Source of the DNA: Candidatus Thiodiazotropha sp. (ex Myrtea sp. 'scaly one' KF741663)
GTDB lineage: Bacteria; Pseudomonadota; Gammaproteobacteria; Chromatiales; Chromatiaceae
Reading direction: 5' to 3'
DNA: 64,000 nucleotides
Assembly (NCBI GenBank): GCA_025655555.1
Contig: JAHXIQ010000001.1
Coordinates: 558,001 to 622,000, forward strand
Shown here: piece after piece, positions 45,389-56,429 of the stretch
Layout of the letters: every line of letters starts with the position of its first letter
How positions within the stretch are numbered: the stretch's first letter is position 1
Program-made: the position numbers and the translations under genes
Notes under the pieces: model-generated
What the model was told of the DNA's origin: nothing
What the model saw: only the letters and a program-made list of their open reading frames with translations
Databases searched by the model: none

Positions 45389-45853
45389 TTATATCACCTC
45401 AGACAATCGACGTTCGATCTCGTCGAGACTGGGAATATAGGCAGGACTCAGGTCCAGCTCCACCGCTTGTCTGATCAGTGGATCTTCCTCTGCCGACGCC
45501 TCTGGCTTCGGCATGACATTATCTATTGATACCCTTACCAAACTGGGGATGGCCTGTACCACCATCCCGAAGTGGGAAAGCCTGGGATTGCCATTGAGCG
45601 CATTCATGATTGCGATTCTGCCACGGTGTCCGGGGGCAACGCCTTCACCGCCCAGCATAGCCTCGAAAGAGATCACCGGTATCAATACACCACGCCAGGC
45701 CATGTTTCCTAAATACCACTCAGACCCCTCCTCTACCGGCTCCGGCGGTTGGTAGCCCATCACTTCCGCTACCACCGCATTCGGCAACAAAAGCTGCCGG
45801 TCAGCCAGAGGAATAAGCACACTTCTGACTTCACTGACGACTGCACTATTCAT
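45389..45853 (-). CDS. CheW-like coupling protein at end of pil-chp operon (ChpC-like)
   Basis: 154 aa with CheW fold: IPLADRQLLLPNAVVAEVMG, GNMAWRGVLIPVISFEAMLG and the ending SPAYIPSLDEIERRL. Its ATG overlaps the chpA stop (ATGA), so it is translationally coupled to chpA. Takes the position of ChpC in Pseudomonas. Couples receptor PilJ to kinase ChpA in addition to PilI. Confidence 0.88.
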   Translation of the reverse strand: MNSAVVSEVRSVLIPLADRQLLLPNAVVAEVMGYQPPEPVEEGSEWYLGNMAWRGVLIPVISFEAMLGGEGVAPGHRGRIAIMNALNGNPRLSHFGMVVQAIPSLVRVSIDNVMPKPEASAEEDPLIRQAVELDLSPAYIPSLDEIERRLSEVI

Positions 45854-48800
45854 TGTCTCGTCTCCGCCAGCACCTCATTGATGCTATCGAGCAAATCTGC
45901 TTCCTGATAGGGCTTGCCCAAACAACGTTTGACTCCCAGATCGAAGGCCCGCTTGCGATGTTTATCGCCCACACGCGATGAGATCATGATAATCGGCAGA
46001 CCGTAGTAATCCACTGAATTATTGATATGTCTCGCCAACTCGAAACCGTCCATACGAGGCATCTCTATATCCAACAACATGATGTCGGGCACCTGCTCCT
46101 GCAGCATGGTGACCGCTTCGACACCGTCCTTTGCGGTAATCACATCCATATCGTTGCGTTCCAGCAGTCTGCTGGTGACCTTACGCACAGTAATCGAGTC
46201 ATCCACTACCATGACACGCAGGCGGTCCTCAGCACGCTTACGTTCACCGGCCCTGACGGCTTCGGAGCCGACTGCGTGAGTCGCATCCATGCGCACCAGG
46301 GCGGCCAGATCCAGAATCAAAGCCACACGGCCATCGGCAAGGATGGTGCCACCAGTGATCCAACGAACGCTACCTACCTGCTTGCCGAGGGATTTCACTA
46401 CCACCTGTCTGGTACCCAGTAGTTCATCCACCTGCAGTGCCACCTGGTGATCACCTGTCTGCAGCAACAGCAGAGGCAGCCATCGGGATGCGTCAGGCAA
46501 TTCATGCTGCCCCATACCCATCATGCGGCCAAGGTATTCGATCTTATAATTCTTACCGGCATAGTTGTAACCACTTTGCTCGCCGGCATAACAAGCCATC
46601 AACTCCTTGTGACGAATCCTGACCACACCGTCTACACTGCCATGGGGGATTGCACAGACTTCATCACCCACTCGCATCAGCAGCGCATCGGTAATTGCCA
46701 GTGTAAGCGGCAGGCGAATAATAAAACTGGTACCACGACCTGGCTGGGAATCGATCTCCAGAGAACCACCCAGTTGCTTAACCTCACTGGTCACCACGTC
46801 GAGGCCAACGCCACGCCCAGAGATTTGTGTGACTTCCTTAGCGGTACTAAAACCGGGAATCAACACACACTGAATCAGGTCATCATCACTGATCTCTGCA
46901 TTCGCGTCGATCATGCCCTGATCAATGGCTCGCCTACGGATAGCCTCAATATCGAGGCCCTTACCATCGTCGGACAAGGTGATGAGAACATCATTAGCTT
47001 CCCGGTCCACATAGAGGGAAATCCGACCGACATCCTGTTTACCTGCCTGCTCTCTATCTGCCGGCCGTTCGATGCCATGGGAGACGGAATTACGCAACAG
47101 ATGTTCAAAAACCGGGATCATCCGATTGAGGATACCGCGGTCCAATTCACCTTCAATGCCAAAGCACTCCAGATTGGCTTTTTTGTCCAGCTGACTTGCA
47201 GTCTGCCTCACCAACCGCTGCAGACGTGGCACGAGTTGGGCAAAGGGCACCATTCGTGTGCGTAACAATCCATCCTGCAGATCCGTCGAAATACGTGATT
47301 GCTGCAGTAGCAGGGTATCGGTTTCCCGCTGCAGGTCGTTCAGCGACTCATTGATGTTACCCAGGTCGTTAACCGTCTCGGCCAGCGCACGGGAGAGTTG
47401 CTGGATGGTGGAGAATCGATCCATCTCCAATGGATCAAACTCCGTTTTCTCAAGATCTTCCTTCTCATGATCCCTATCCCAGCGATAGAGAATTTGCGCC
47501 TCGGTTTCGATCTCGAGATTGCGTAGTTGTGTGTAGAGTCGGGAGACGGTCTGCTCCAGCTCCGAAAGGTTGAAGCCGAGCACACTGTTTTGCTGCTCAA
47601 GGCGTGCACGGTAGATACTGACTTCACCTGCATGATTCACCAAGCGGTCCATCAGTTCGCTGTTGACCCTGACCTGCTCCTTGCTGCGTTTGAAACCCTC
47701 TTTCTCTTCCTTATTTTCCTCACCGAGCAGTGCTTCAAGCCCTGGGGCTAGCGGGATGATATCGGCTGTTCTTTGCTCAGTTTCTTCAGAGACTTCATCA
47801 ACCTGATCAGGTTCTGTTTCAACAGGTTCGCTATCGTCAGACTCAGATTTGACCTGTATCGCCTCCACCATACCGCTCTCTGCAGTTTCGAGCTCACCGC
47901 CCAGCAGGGTATGCAGACCTGTCACCAATTCATCGGAGGCTGGCACTTTTCCAATGGAACCGATCATCTCCACCTGATGAGCCAGAAAATCGATCGCTTG
48001 ACGGGCAGCATCTGTCACCAGTGGGAGAGGGTCTACCTCTTCCTGTGCCAGGGCTGTCATCAGGGACTCAACCGCATGACTGAGATCACCAACCGGCATG
48101 ATACCCGCCAAACGTGAACTGCCTTTCAGGGTATGCAGATTCCGCTGCACGCCTTCGATCAATGAGAGATCATCGATCTGCTCCATCCAAGCCTGAAAGT
48201 GGGTCTCAATCTGCTCGACAAAGTCCTTAGCCTCCTCGACGAAAATCTGTACCAGTTCCTCGTCCTCGCCCACGTCGAGCAGGATATCCTCTTCCATGAC
48301 AACGAAGGAGTCGTCCACCTCGTCAGACAATTCCGCTTCCGAATCGTCAAGCGCTAAAACATCATCCGCAATGTTTAGGCTCTCATCGCTTAATATGGTT
48401 GCTGGAGGCTCAACTTCGTTGTCAGCGTCATCAGCAGGTGATGCCGACTCATCCAACTCTTCCTGTAAATGCGGATCGAAGGTCTCTTCCTGCTCCATAG
48501 CGGGTGAATGCAGCAAAGATTCAAGCCGCTGTATCAGCTCATCAGACACAGGAATACCACCCATGCTTTCCGCTGCATCAGTCTGCGTGGCGAGTAAATC
48601 TAGCGCCTCACGACTGGCATTGAGAACCGCTTCGCTGGGTTCCAGCTTAACCACTGAAATGCCGGACAGCAGCGATTCGAGGGCATGACTTAAATCACCG
48701 ACCGGTTCGATACCTGCCAGGCGGGAACTCCCCTTGAGGGTATGCAACGCCCGCTGCATCTCATCAAGTGGTCCATGATTTGCTAAATTTTCTGACCAAG

Positions 48801-51800
48801 CGGCATGGCTTTCATCAAGAACGCCGAGCAGCTCACGGGACTCTTCAATGAAGATCTCGACCAGTTCAGGATCACCCTCAAACTCGTACAAATCACCTTC
48901 GTGGATAAAACTTAATGGCTCTTCGTAGTAGTCAGAGGGAGTTTCATCATCGACAGCCGGCAACTCAACAGCTGTCGCCTCAGTTTCCTCCAGCTCCTGC
49001 TGCAGCAGAGGATCGATAGAATCCTCATCGGGCATCTCCTGCCCTTCTTCGGCTTGGCCTATCTGCTCAATCCGCTCAAGCAACTCGTCCACTTGCGCAA
49101 CCTGACCGGTTGCAGCTGTCTGATCGGTCTGACTGGCAAGTCGATCCAAAGCCTCTCTCACCACATTTTTAAGTGGTTGAGTGAAAGATAACTCTCCGCC
49201 TGTAAGTCGGTTGAACAGCGTCTCAAGGGCGTGACTCAGCTCTCCAACCGGCATAACACCGGCCAATCTGGAGCTGCCCTTAAGTGTATGCAAAGTACGT
49301 TTAATATCGTCTGTGATAGCACCATCGTCAGGCGACATGGACCATTTCTCGAAATCCTGGTCAAGGGTTTCCAGTAATTCCCTGGATTCCTCAACAAAGA
49401 TCTCAATCAACTCCTGGTCTTCATCTAATTCGAAAAGCGCATCTTCATCTGTAGAAACCGGCGCTGAATACGCGACATCCTCACTGACAGCTTCAGACTC
49501 CCCTGTCAGCTCAATAGACTCCTGCAGATCACTCAGATCCCAGGGTGTATCCTCCGCTTCATCAGTAGCAGGTATGGATTCGCCGTCAGTTTCAGGCGGT
49601 AGGATGACTTCAGATACGGTTGATTGTTCAGTATCAGTCGACTCGAGAATATCCTGAGATTCTTCATCAAGATCAGCCAGTGCACGCTGCATACGAGCCA
49701 GACAGGTCTCAAACGGCGGCTCAGGCAGCGTATCGCCAGGTAACCAGGCCAGCAATTCACGAATGCAACTCACGCCGCTGTTCAGCAGATCTGTGACCGG
49801 TGCTTCTGCCAGATGCTGTTGCTCATGCAGAATTCTCGTGTAACTCTCCATGGTCTCAGCCAGCCGGGCAATGGGCATAATACCAGCCATATTGGCACTG
49901 CCACGCAGTGTATGACAGGCTCGTGCCGCCTCTTCGCTCACCTGAATGGGAGGCTCCGTACCGGTTGCAAGTTGCAGGAAGCTCTCAATCTCCTGCAAGT
50001 GGGTTTCCGACTCCTCAGCAAAAATACTAAGCAGCTCACTGTCTACTTCGATATCCAGCTCGGAATCGTCGAGGCCCTGCCAATCATTCACGTCCGCTTG
50101 AGAGTCAGCTTCCTCAGCTCCCCCGGTTTCGGATGAAGCAACAGAATCTTCGGATAGTAACGAGAATCCAGAAAGCTCAGTATCAATGTCCAGTGACAAC
50201 TCATCATCACTCTCAAACTCATGAGGAAGCGGCTGATCCTCTATCTCGACGGGCAACTCCATCTCGATAAGGGCTTCCGACTCATCAAGTGATATCGAAG
50301 ACGGGGTTACCGGTTCTGGCTGCGGCTCATCAGCTGTAAGTTCGGGTACTTCTGCAGAATCTGCGGGTAATGCCTCCTCCACAGGAAGAGGCGCTGGTTG
50401 GGCGGTCGTTTCCTCTTCCAGAGTTTTCCCGTCCGCCAAGGCAAAGGCATCCTGTTCAAGCCTTGAGACATCGACAGTCGGCACTATCTCTTGTTCCTGA
50501 CAATCAATCAGCTCTGGTAGGGCATCGATCACCCTATCGAGAAGATTCATCATCTGCGGACTCGCAGATATAGTCCCTTCGATCATCCGGTTTAGCATAT
50601 TCTCCACTGACCAGGCGAGTTCGCCGATGATCTTGGCGCCAACCAGGCGACCGCTGCCTTTGAGAGTATGGAAAGAACGACGTATCGTGGTCAGTGCATC
50701 CTCATCATGTTGATTCTGACGCCACTGGGGGAAACGCTGTTGAATGGTTTGCAGTTCTTCCCGCGCCTCTTCGACAAAAATCTCCAGGATTTCCGGGTCG
50801 ATCTCCTCCAGAGCCGGCTTGTCGACCGATGCTGTTGGCATCTCCTCAACCTGACTGTCTGGCGCTGCAGGTGGTTCGGCTGCTTCAGTTGTCTCGGTTT
50901 CGAACGTTACCTCATCCGGCAGTTCAGGGGTATCAAAATGGAGACTGCTTTCACCGAATTCCAGGTCTGAGACAGCCTCTTCATCCAGCTCGATGCCTTC
51001 GGTTTGGTCGGCAGAGCCGCTCAGATCTATGACCTCAGCCGGTTCGGTGTATTCGGTAACCTCGCCGCCTTCACTCAATAAGCTGCTCAGCGAGGCATTG
51101 GCTATTGAGAGAATCTCCTGCCGATCGCCAGCTCCATCGACCAACGTCTCCAGGTAGTACTCAAGACTACTGATGACATCAGCCAGGTAGTTGAGTTGGT
51201 GCCGCTGGGGTGGCTCATTCTGCTCAATCAGTTGCGACTGAACAAAACTGCCGGTCTGCATCATGATATCAGCTGCATCAGACAAGTTGAGCATGCGCAA
51301 TGCACCCTCAACACGCTTGAATCCGTCTCGCACACTGACAAGCACTGTGGCGTCGTCAGTGGCTTCGGTGTAACCGATAATGACTTCCTTGGCCTTGGCA
51401 ATATCCACCTTGGCTTCACGTACGGTCTGCTTAATCAGGTTTTCGAGTTCACCCTCAGGCATATCAAGACCCCAGCCGTCCTCGGCCGCAAGTTCTTGTG
51501 TCGGTTGCGCTGTATGCAGGGTACTGAGAGAGGACTCAACAAAGAGGATGTCACCCGCCATCTCCATCAGCTCGAACTCTTCCGGCATACTGCCTTTACC
51601 GACAAATCCCTTGACCTTGTCAGCCTGTCGGTTGAGTCTTGAACGCAGAGCCCCCTGTCCGATCATGCCCAGCGTATCTGCCAGCTTGCGTATCGGTGCT
51701 TCCAAATGAGCCAACATCTCCATATCCGCTTTTTCATCGCGCATAAAGAGATCGAGAATATCTTTAATACGGGTCAGCTCGATACTGACTGCATCCCTGA

Positions 51801-52749
51801 TTGATTCAGCCAGCTCCGCATTGGAACCGGAAAGACCTTGTCTGCCTTGTGCCAACTGGTCTTCTGACGGCAATACCTGATCCAGGTTATAAGCCTCTTT
51901 GACCTGTCGTACCTGTTCGTCTTCACTCTGCGCGCGGGCGATATAGTAGAGTAAATTCTTCAGCAGGGCGGAGGATTGATCTTGCTGGATAGCATGTTCG
52001 CCACCATCGATGATCATCTTCAGCTTTCGGTCGATACGACTGAAAAGCTGTTTGACCGCGATGCCCGGTGCAATGGTCTTTTCCATGAGCCCGTGCATTA
52101 GGGCACCTGCCACCCAGAAGAGACGGTGTACTTGTTCTGTGCCCGCACTCTGCTGTATGGAATCGAAGACCTCTACCAACAGAGGCCAGGCCTGCTCAGT
52201 ATCCCGCTGACGGTACCAGCCCAGCAGGCCGAGATGAAATTTCTGTCGAATCCGCTTAACCAGTTCAGGCAGCGCTTCGTTGGGCTCACCCGTAATACGG
52301 CCGGTACCGCGGCCAGCCTCAATTTCAGGTTTGAAAAGAGCCGCCTCCGAGAGAAGAGGCGCATCCCTCACAGCACGCAGGTCATTGAGTAACGGCAGGA
52401 TGATCAGTGGAATATCCGCATCACCGCCTTGTAATTTCTCGAGATAATCCGGCAGCTGGATCAGGGCCAACATTAAGGCCTCTGCGGCATCTTCCTGCTG
52501 GCGTACACTCCCGTCCTGCATGTCGCGGACCACCAGCTCCATCTCCTCAGCCAGCATACTCGGACCATAGACCTGGACCATCTGCAAAACTCTGGCAATC
52601 TGGTGAAGATGATCACCACAGCTCTGTAGCGCACCGACGTCATCCGCCGACTCTACATATGCCTCAAGGGACTGACGGGCTTGGCGGATGGAGACATCAA
52701 GCTCATCCTTGACCCAATTCAGCGCACCAAAATCTTGGGCATTTGTCAT
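45850..52749 (-). CDS. chpA: Type IV pilus chemosensory hybrid kinase ChpA/PilL
   Basis: 2299 aa. N-terminal HPt-like domains without histidine, then five HPt domains with phospho-His at about 694, 945, 1154, 1335 and 1538 (HTLKGSGRL, HTLRGSANM, and three of HTLKGSSRLAG), each separated by acidic Glu/Ser-rich linkers. Next dimerisation domain (VNSELMDRLVNHAGEVSIYR), ATPase (NSVSHGIERPADREQ, near 1886), CheW domain, and a C-terminal receiver (VMVVDDSITVRKVTS with Asp near 2226 in LLDIEMPRMDG). Phosphorylates PilG and PilH. Repeated near-identical HPts indicate internal duplication. P. aeruginosa ChpA (about 2,470 aa) has more phospho-acceptor domains. Confidence 0.95.
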   Translation of the reverse strand: MTNAQDFGALNWVKDELDVSIRQARQSLEAYVESADDVGALQSCGDHLHQIARVLQMVQVYGPSMLAEEMELVVRDMQDGSVRQQEDAAEALMLALIQLPDYLEKLQGGDADIPLIILPLLNDLRAVRDAPLLSEAALFKPEIEAGRGTGRITGEPNEALPELVKRIRQKFHLGLLGWYRQRDTEQAWPLLVEVFDSIQQSAGTEQVHRLFWVAGALMHGLMEKTIAPGIAVKQLFSRIDRKLKMIIDGGEHAIQQDQSSALLKNLLYYIARAQSEDEQVRQVKEAYNLDQVLPSEDQLAQGRQGLSGSNAELAESIRDAVSIELTRIKDILDLFMRDEKADMEMLAHLEAPIRKLADTLGMIGQGALRSRLNRQADKVKGFVGKGSMPEEFELMEMAGDILFVESSLSTLHTAQPTQELAAEDGWGLDMPEGELENLIKQTVREAKVDIAKAKEVIIGYTEATDDATVLVSVRDGFKRVEGALRMLNLSDAADIMMQTGSFVQSQLIEQNEPPQRHQLNYLADVISSLEYYLETLVDGAGDRQEILSIANASLSSLLSEGGEVTEYTEPAEVIDLSGSADQTEGIELDEEAVSDLEFGESSLHFDTPELPDEVTFETETTEAAEPPAAPDSQVEEMPTASVDKPALEEIDPEILEIFVEEAREELQTIQQRFPQWRQNQHDEDALTTIRRSFHTLKGSGRLVGAKIIGELAWSVENMLNRMIEGTISASPQMMNLLDRVIDALPELIDCQEQEIVPTVDVSRLEQDAFALADGKTLEEETTAQPAPLPVEEALPADSAEVPELTADEPQPEPVTPSSISLDESEALIEMELPVEIEDQPLPHEFESDDELSLDIDTELSGFSLLSEDSVASSETGGAEEADSQADVNDWQGLDDSELDIEVDSELLSIFAEESETHLQEIESFLQLATGTEPPIQVSEEAARACHTLRGSANMAGIMPIARLAETMESYTRILHEQQHLAEAPVTDLLNSGVSCIRELLAWLPGDTLPEPPFETCLARMQRALADLDEESQDILESTDTEQSTVSEVILPPETDGESIPATDEAEDTPWDLSDLQESIELTGESEAVSEDVAYSAPVSTDEDALFELDEDQELIEIFVEESRELLETLDQDFEKWSMSPDDGAITDDIKRTLHTLKGSSRLAGVMPVGELSHALETLFNRLTGGELSFTQPLKNVVREALDRLASQTDQTAATGQVAQVDELLERIEQIGQAEEGQEMPDEDSIDPLLQQELEETEATAVELPAVDDETPSDYYEEPLSFIHEGDLYEFEGDPELVEIFIEESRELLGVLDESHAAWSENLANHGPLDEMQRALHTLKGSSRLAGIEPVGDLSHALESLLSGISVVKLEPSEAVLNASREALDLLATQTDAAESMGGIPVSDELIQRLESLLHSPAMEQEETFDPHLQEELDESASPADDADNEVEPPATILSDESLNIADDVLALDDSEAELSDEVDDSFVVMEEDILLDVGEDEELVQIFVEEAKDFVEQIETHFQAWMEQIDDLSLIEGVQRNLHTLKGSSRLAGIMPVGDLSHAVESLMTALAQEEVDPLPLVTDAARQAIDFLAHQVEMIGSIGKVPASDELVTGLHTLLGGELETAESGMVEAIQVKSESDDSEPVETEPDQVDEVSEETEQRTADIIPLAPGLEALLGEENKEEKEGFKRSKEQVRVNSELMDRLVNHAGEVSIYRARLEQQNSVLGFNLSELEQTVSRLYTQLRNLEIETEAQILYRWDRDHEKEDLEKTEFDPLEMDRFSTIQQLSRALAETVNDLGNINESLNDLQRETDTLLLQQSRISTDLQDGLLRTRMVPFAQLVPRLQRLVRQTASQLDKKANLECFGIEGELDRGILNRMIPVFEHLLRNSVSHGIERPADREQAGKQDVGRISLYVDREANDVLITLSDDGKGLDIEAIRRRAIDQGMIDANAEISDDDLIQCVLIPGFSTAKEVTQISGRGVGLDVVTSEVKQLGGSLEIDSQPGRGTSFIIRLPLTLAITDALLMRVGDEVCAIPHGSVDGVVRIRHKELMACYAGEQSGYNYAGKNYKIEYLGRMMGMGQHELPDASRWLPLLLLQTGDHQVALQVDELLGTRQVVVKSLGKQVGSVRWITGGTILADGRVALILDLAALVRMDATHAVGSEAVRAGERKRAEDRLRVMVVDDSITVRKVTSRLLERNDMDVITAKDGVEAVTMLQEQVPDIMLLDIEMPRMDGFELARHINNSVDYYGLPIIMISSRVGDKHRKRAFDLGVKRCLGKPYQEADLLDSINEVLAETRQ

Positions 52750-52828
52750 ACAGGTGCTCTCCAGGCCAAAGATGGATAGGGGTTTGACACTTGCTGATGT
52801 CGGTTGGACATAAGCCTCGCTCAGTTTC

Positions 52829-54868
52829 CTACGAAGGCAGGCGGAAGCCGGCTACCGACTTCTGCAACTGGTCGGAGAGATCAGCCAGGGCACCGATGGA
52901 GTTCGCCGTCTGATGAGTACCCTCAGATGTCTGATGGGTGATCTCCTGTATGACGCTCATGGTGTCTTTGACATTGACCGCTTCTTCAGCCTGTTTCTGC
53001 GCAGACTGGGCAATCTTGCCGGTCAGGTCATCGATGTACTGGGATACATTCTCAATTTCTTTCAGGGCTTCACCGGCGTCTTCCGCAAATTTGGCGCCCT
53101 TCACCACACCGGATGTACTCGCTTCCATGGAGGTGACGGCTTCGTTGGTATCGGCCTGGATTGTCTTTACCAGTGCCTCAATCTGTTTGGTGGCGTTGAT
53201 GGAACGCTCAGCGAGGCGCTGCACTTCGTCAGCAACCACCGCGAAACCACGTCCCGCTTCACCGGCCATGGCGGCCTGCATGGCTGCGTTAAGGGCTAGG
53301 ATATTGGTTTGGTCGGCAATATCGTCGATCAACTCAACAATGTCACCAATCTCCTGGGAACTCTCACCCAGGCGTTTGATACGTTTGGAAGTCTCCTGGA
53401 TCTGTTCGCGGATATCATCCATACCGGTGATGGTATTGCGTACAGTTTCCGCACCGGTAGTGGCAATCTCTACTGAGCGCCTCGCTACCTCAGCTGACTC
53501 GCTGGCATCCTGCGACATCTGATCAATGACGCCTGTCATCTCTTTGATCGACTCATTCGCCTGGGTTATCTGCTCCGCCTGATGCTCACTCGCTTCCGCC
53601 AGGTGCATAGCCGTTGCACGACTCTCCTGGGTCGCACCGGATACCTGTTCCGAGGTCTGGTTAATCGTGGTTACCAGTTCACGCAAGGCCTCGATCGCGT
53701 AGTTTATGGAATCAGCAATCGCACCGGTGATGTCCTCGGTTACACTGGCAGACACGGTCAAGTCACCGTCAGCCAAATCACCCATCTCATCCAGCAACTG
53801 CAGAATGGCCTTCTGGTTGTTTTCATTTTGCTGCTTACTCGCTTGCTCACGGCGTTGTGCGTCAACGATCAGCTGTCCACCGAGGAGTACGAGAAAAATT
53901 GCGGCGGCAGCACCGAAAACAGCAATCATAATAGGGCCGGCTTTGATCCCCAAAATAGCGAAGCGTCCCGGTGATTCACCAAACGCCGAGATCAGCGCCT
54001 CAGCGGAATCACTGGTTGCATCGGAAGAGGTATTAACCGTGGATGCGGCTTCCAGTGCCGGTAAAACATCGGGAATGTTTGAAATGATCTCAGCCGCATT
54101 GTCCTGAATAGTACTGAAAAGCGTGGTCACGTCTTGCAGCCGTTGCCTGGCGATCTTGTCGGTCACTTTCTGAATGCCCAGATCTTTGTCACCCGACTTC
54201 AATCCCTCAAGTACACGTCCAAACAGATCCGCGTCTCGACTAAACTGATCGATAGCTGCTGCAGTCTTCTGGCCACCCTCAAGCACCTGATTTACGTTGG
54301 AGTTGATACGCTGGATCAACATCTCCTGTTCAGCTGTGGTAAACACCTGACGGCTGGGTGCGCGGCTGTTGATCAAGACCTCTGCCAATTCAGACAAAAG
54401 TTCCTGCATCTGCGGCACAAACTCGGAAATCACGGCGGAGAACTCACCAATGGCTAGAATGTTCTCCTGAGACTTGATGATTTCGTCGATATTTTGGCGC
54501 AACTCCAGCCATTTGTTTTCCAGATCCCTAACAGCGGGCATCACATCATTGGGTGCAGCGGGCAGGTCATCCTTTTTCGCCCCATTCTTCAACTCCCACA
54601 TAATGGTTTCGAAGCGGTCGCGGGTCTGTTGCAGGGTCGAAAACGACTGCATTTCACCACGCGCTGATGAGAGGGCGTATTTAGCGATCCGTTGCGCCAA
54701 TACCTGCTGTTCAGCAACACGAATCAGATATTGTTCATCGTAGGATTCACGCTTGGTTGTGTGCAGAAAAGTCACCAGTGCCAAGATCAGACTCACCAGA
54801 ACCAGCACAGCCAGTGTAGTAATGACTTTATTTGAGGGCAGTGCACCACCCACGCCTTTACCTTTCAT
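52829..54868 (-). CDS. pilJ: Methyl-accepting chemotaxis protein PilJ
   Basis: 679 aa. Membrane helix at about 16-36, periplasmic PilJ-type helical domain to about 310, second membrane helix near 311-335, HAMP, then signalling domain with the hairpin tip [20 protein letters not shown] and [21 protein letters not shown]-terminus GFRLPS without a CheR-docking pentapeptide. Receptor for surface or pilus tension signals, coupling through PilI to ChpA. 79 bp before chpA. Confidence 0.95.
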   Translation of the reverse strand: MKGKGVGGALPSNKVITTLAVLVLVSLILALVTFLHTTKRESYDEQYLIRVAEQQVLAQRIAKYALSSARGEMQSFSTLQQTRDRFETIMWELKNGAKKDDLPAAPNDVMPAVRDLENKWLELRQNIDEIIKSQENILAIGEFSAVISEFVPQMQELLSELAEVLINSRAPSRQVFTTAEQEMLIQRINSNVNQVLEGGQKTAAAIDQFSRDADLFGRVLEGLKSGDKDLGIQKVTDKIARQRLQDVTTLFSTIQDNAAEIISNIPDVLPALEAASTVNTSSDATSDSAEALISAFGESPGRFAILGIKAGPIMIAVFGAAAAIFLVLLGGQLIVDAQRREQASKQQNENNQKAILQLLDEMGDLADGDLTVSASVTEDITGAIADSINYAIEALRELVTTINQTSEQVSGATQESRATAMHLAEASEHQAEQITQANESIKEMTGVIDQMSQDASESAEVARRSVEIATTGAETVRNTITGMDDIREQIQETSKRIKRLGESSQEIGDIVELIDDIADQTNILALNAAMQAAMAGEAGRGFAVVADEVQRLAERSINATKQIEALVKTIQADTNEAVTSMEASTSGVVKGAKFAEDAGEALKEIENVSQYIDDLTGKIAQSAQKQAEEAVNVKDTMSVIQEITHQTSEGTHQTANSIGALADLSDQLQKSVAGFRLPS

Positions 54869-54917
54869 TCTTCTTTCTCCCGAAAGCTTAAGCTCATTTC
54901 CCGAATCTCTTACCTAA

Positions 54918-55487
54918 TTAGACTGCGGCAATTCGAAACGCCGGATCCTCCGCCAATGCGGAGAGGCTAAATACCGGCCAAGTCATACCGTCCTGATCAA
55001 ACTCGAGCTTTACATATTTCTCGAATTTGCTATTCGTGGTTGTCATCTCCCTTGCTGTCTCTCTAGCAAAGTGACGCATGCCCACCATTTCACCCACCAA
55101 CACACTTGTGTAACCGTCTCCCAAATCAAATACCAGAACACGACTACGCCGTCCGCGCCGGGTCTTTCTCCCGATAAGAAACAATTGCAGATCGATAACG
55201 GGTATCAGTGTGCCGCGTACGTTAGCGACGCCAAGCATCCAGGGTTTTGTTCCTGGAACCGGCGTGAGAACAGAGGGGTAGTTGAGAATCTCCTTCACTG
55301 CACTCAGCGGCGCGACGAAGCGATTATCTCCAACATAGAACATCACACCTTCCCAGAAACTCTGAATCAGTTCCTGCTGCGGCAAACCTGCAGCACGGTT
55401 TCTGCTGCGTGTTTCCAGTTCGGCCAGCAGCGCAACGATGGCGTGCGGTGTATCGAGCACAGCCATTTGCAGGTTCTGCTCACTCAT
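54918..55487 (-). CDS. pilI: CheW-like protein PilI
   Basis: 189 aa. N-terminal extension (DTPHAIVALLAELETRSRNR), then CheW fold: FWEGVMFYVGDNRFVAPLSA, PGTKPWMLGVANVRGTLIPV, VLVFDLGDGYTSVLVGEMVG. Couples PilJ to ChpA. Overlaps the pilH stop by 8 nt, implying coupled translation. Same gene order as Pseudomonas pilGHIJ. Confidence 0.94.
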   Translation of the reverse strand: MSEQNLQMAVLDTPHAIVALLAELETRSRNRAAGLPQQELIQSFWEGVMFYVGDNRFVAPLSAVKEILNYPSVLTPVPGTKPWMLGVANVRGTLIPVIDLQLFLIGRKTRRGRRSRVLVFDLGDGYTSVLVGEMVGMRHFARETAREMTTTNSKFEKYVKLEFDQDGMTWPVFSLSALAEDPAFRIAAV

Positions 55488-55917
55488 TCAACAGTGCCTT
55501 AATCTTGTGCAGCAATTCCGCAGGGGCTACCGGCTTAACCAGATACTCATTCGCTCCCTGACGCATACCCCAGTTAATATCAGTTTTCTGGTCTTTGGTG
55601 GTCACCATAATCACAGGTATACCGGCGGTCTCTTCGTTGCTCTTTAGCTGACGCGTGGCTTGAAAACCATTCAGTACCGGCATCACAACGTCCATCAAAA
55701 TGAGATCCGGATGCGTCTCTTTGGCCAAATCCACGCCTTCACGTCCATCCTTAGCAACAACGATGCTATACCCCTGTTTCTCGAGAATTTTTTTGAAGAT
55801 ATGCACTTCGGTAGGTGAGTCATCCACCACCAAAATCGTGCCGGTCTGCCTGCTGCCCTCATGGACAATCGGCTCTTCAGTACCACTCGCTCCCTTGCGA
55901 AACAAATTCTTAATCAT
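55480..55917 (-). CDS. pilH: CheY-like response regulator PilH
   Basis: 145 aa, single receiver domain after a short N-terminal extension: TILVVDDSPTEVHIFKKIL, phospho-Asp in LILMDVVMPVLNGFQATRQL, VIMVTTKDQKTDINWGMRQG and VKPVAP with conserved Lys. The N-terminal 25 residues (MIKNLFRKGASGTEE...) are longer than a bare CheY. In Pseudomonas PilH drives pilus retraction via PilT. Second gene of the operon. Confidence 0.93.
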   Translation of the reverse strand: MIKNLFRKGASGTEEPIVHEGSRQTGTILVVDDSPTEVHIFKKILEKQGYSIVVAKDGREGVDLAKETHPDLILMDVVMPVLNGFQATRQLKSNEETAGIPVIMVTTKDQKTDINWGMRQGANEYLVKPVAPAELLHKIKALLNE

Positions 55918-55973
55918 CGACTTGGCCTACTCGCTGGTTAGAGATCATCCGGAATCGTGTCATTAAACACTGT

Positions 55974-56378
55974 TCATGCTGCCCGTTTGACATATCGCCT
56001 GATTGCTCCCAATAACTCATCCTTGGTAAAAGGCTTGGTAAGATACTGCTCGGAGCCGACAATACGACCGCGAGCCCTATCGAACAGGCCGTCTTTACTC
56101 GACAGCATGATCACGGGGATACTCTTGAAAACTTCATTGTGCTTAATCAACGCACAGGTCTGATAGCCATCCAACCTGGGCATCATAATATCGACGAAGA
56201 TGACATCGGGGTGGTGGTCGGCAATCATAGCCAGCGCTTCGAAGCCATCCGTCGCCGTAGTCACTTCACAACCCGCTTTTTTCAGTAGACTTTCCGCCGT
56301 TCGCCTGATCGTCTTACTATCGTCGATCACCATGACTTTGACGCCGGAAATATCCATTTCAGTCTCATCAGCACTCAC
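55974..56378 (-). CDS. pilG: CheY-like response regulator PilG
   Basis: 134 aa, GTG start with AGAGAGG upstream. Single receiver: VMVIDDSKTIRRTAESLLKK, phospho-Asp in IFVDIMMPRLDGYQT, IMLSSKDGLFDRARGRIVGS, and conserved Lys in LTKPFTKDELL. In Pseudomonas PilG promotes pilus extension via PilB. First gene of pilG-pilH-pilI-pilJ-chpA-cheW, so the operon promoter lies upstream in the 51 bp to the rhodanese gene or further. Confidence 0.94.
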   Translation of the reverse strand: MSADETEMDISGVKVMVIDDSKTIRRTAESLLKKAGCEVTTATDGFEALAMIADHHPDVIFVDIMMPRLDGYQTCALIKHNEVFKSIPVIMLSSKDGLFDRARGRIVGSEQYLTKPFTKDELLGAIRRYVKRAA

Positions 56379-56429
56379 GATATACCTCTCTGGTGACTGA
56401 CAGTTTCAGTTTCAACTTCCACGACACAA

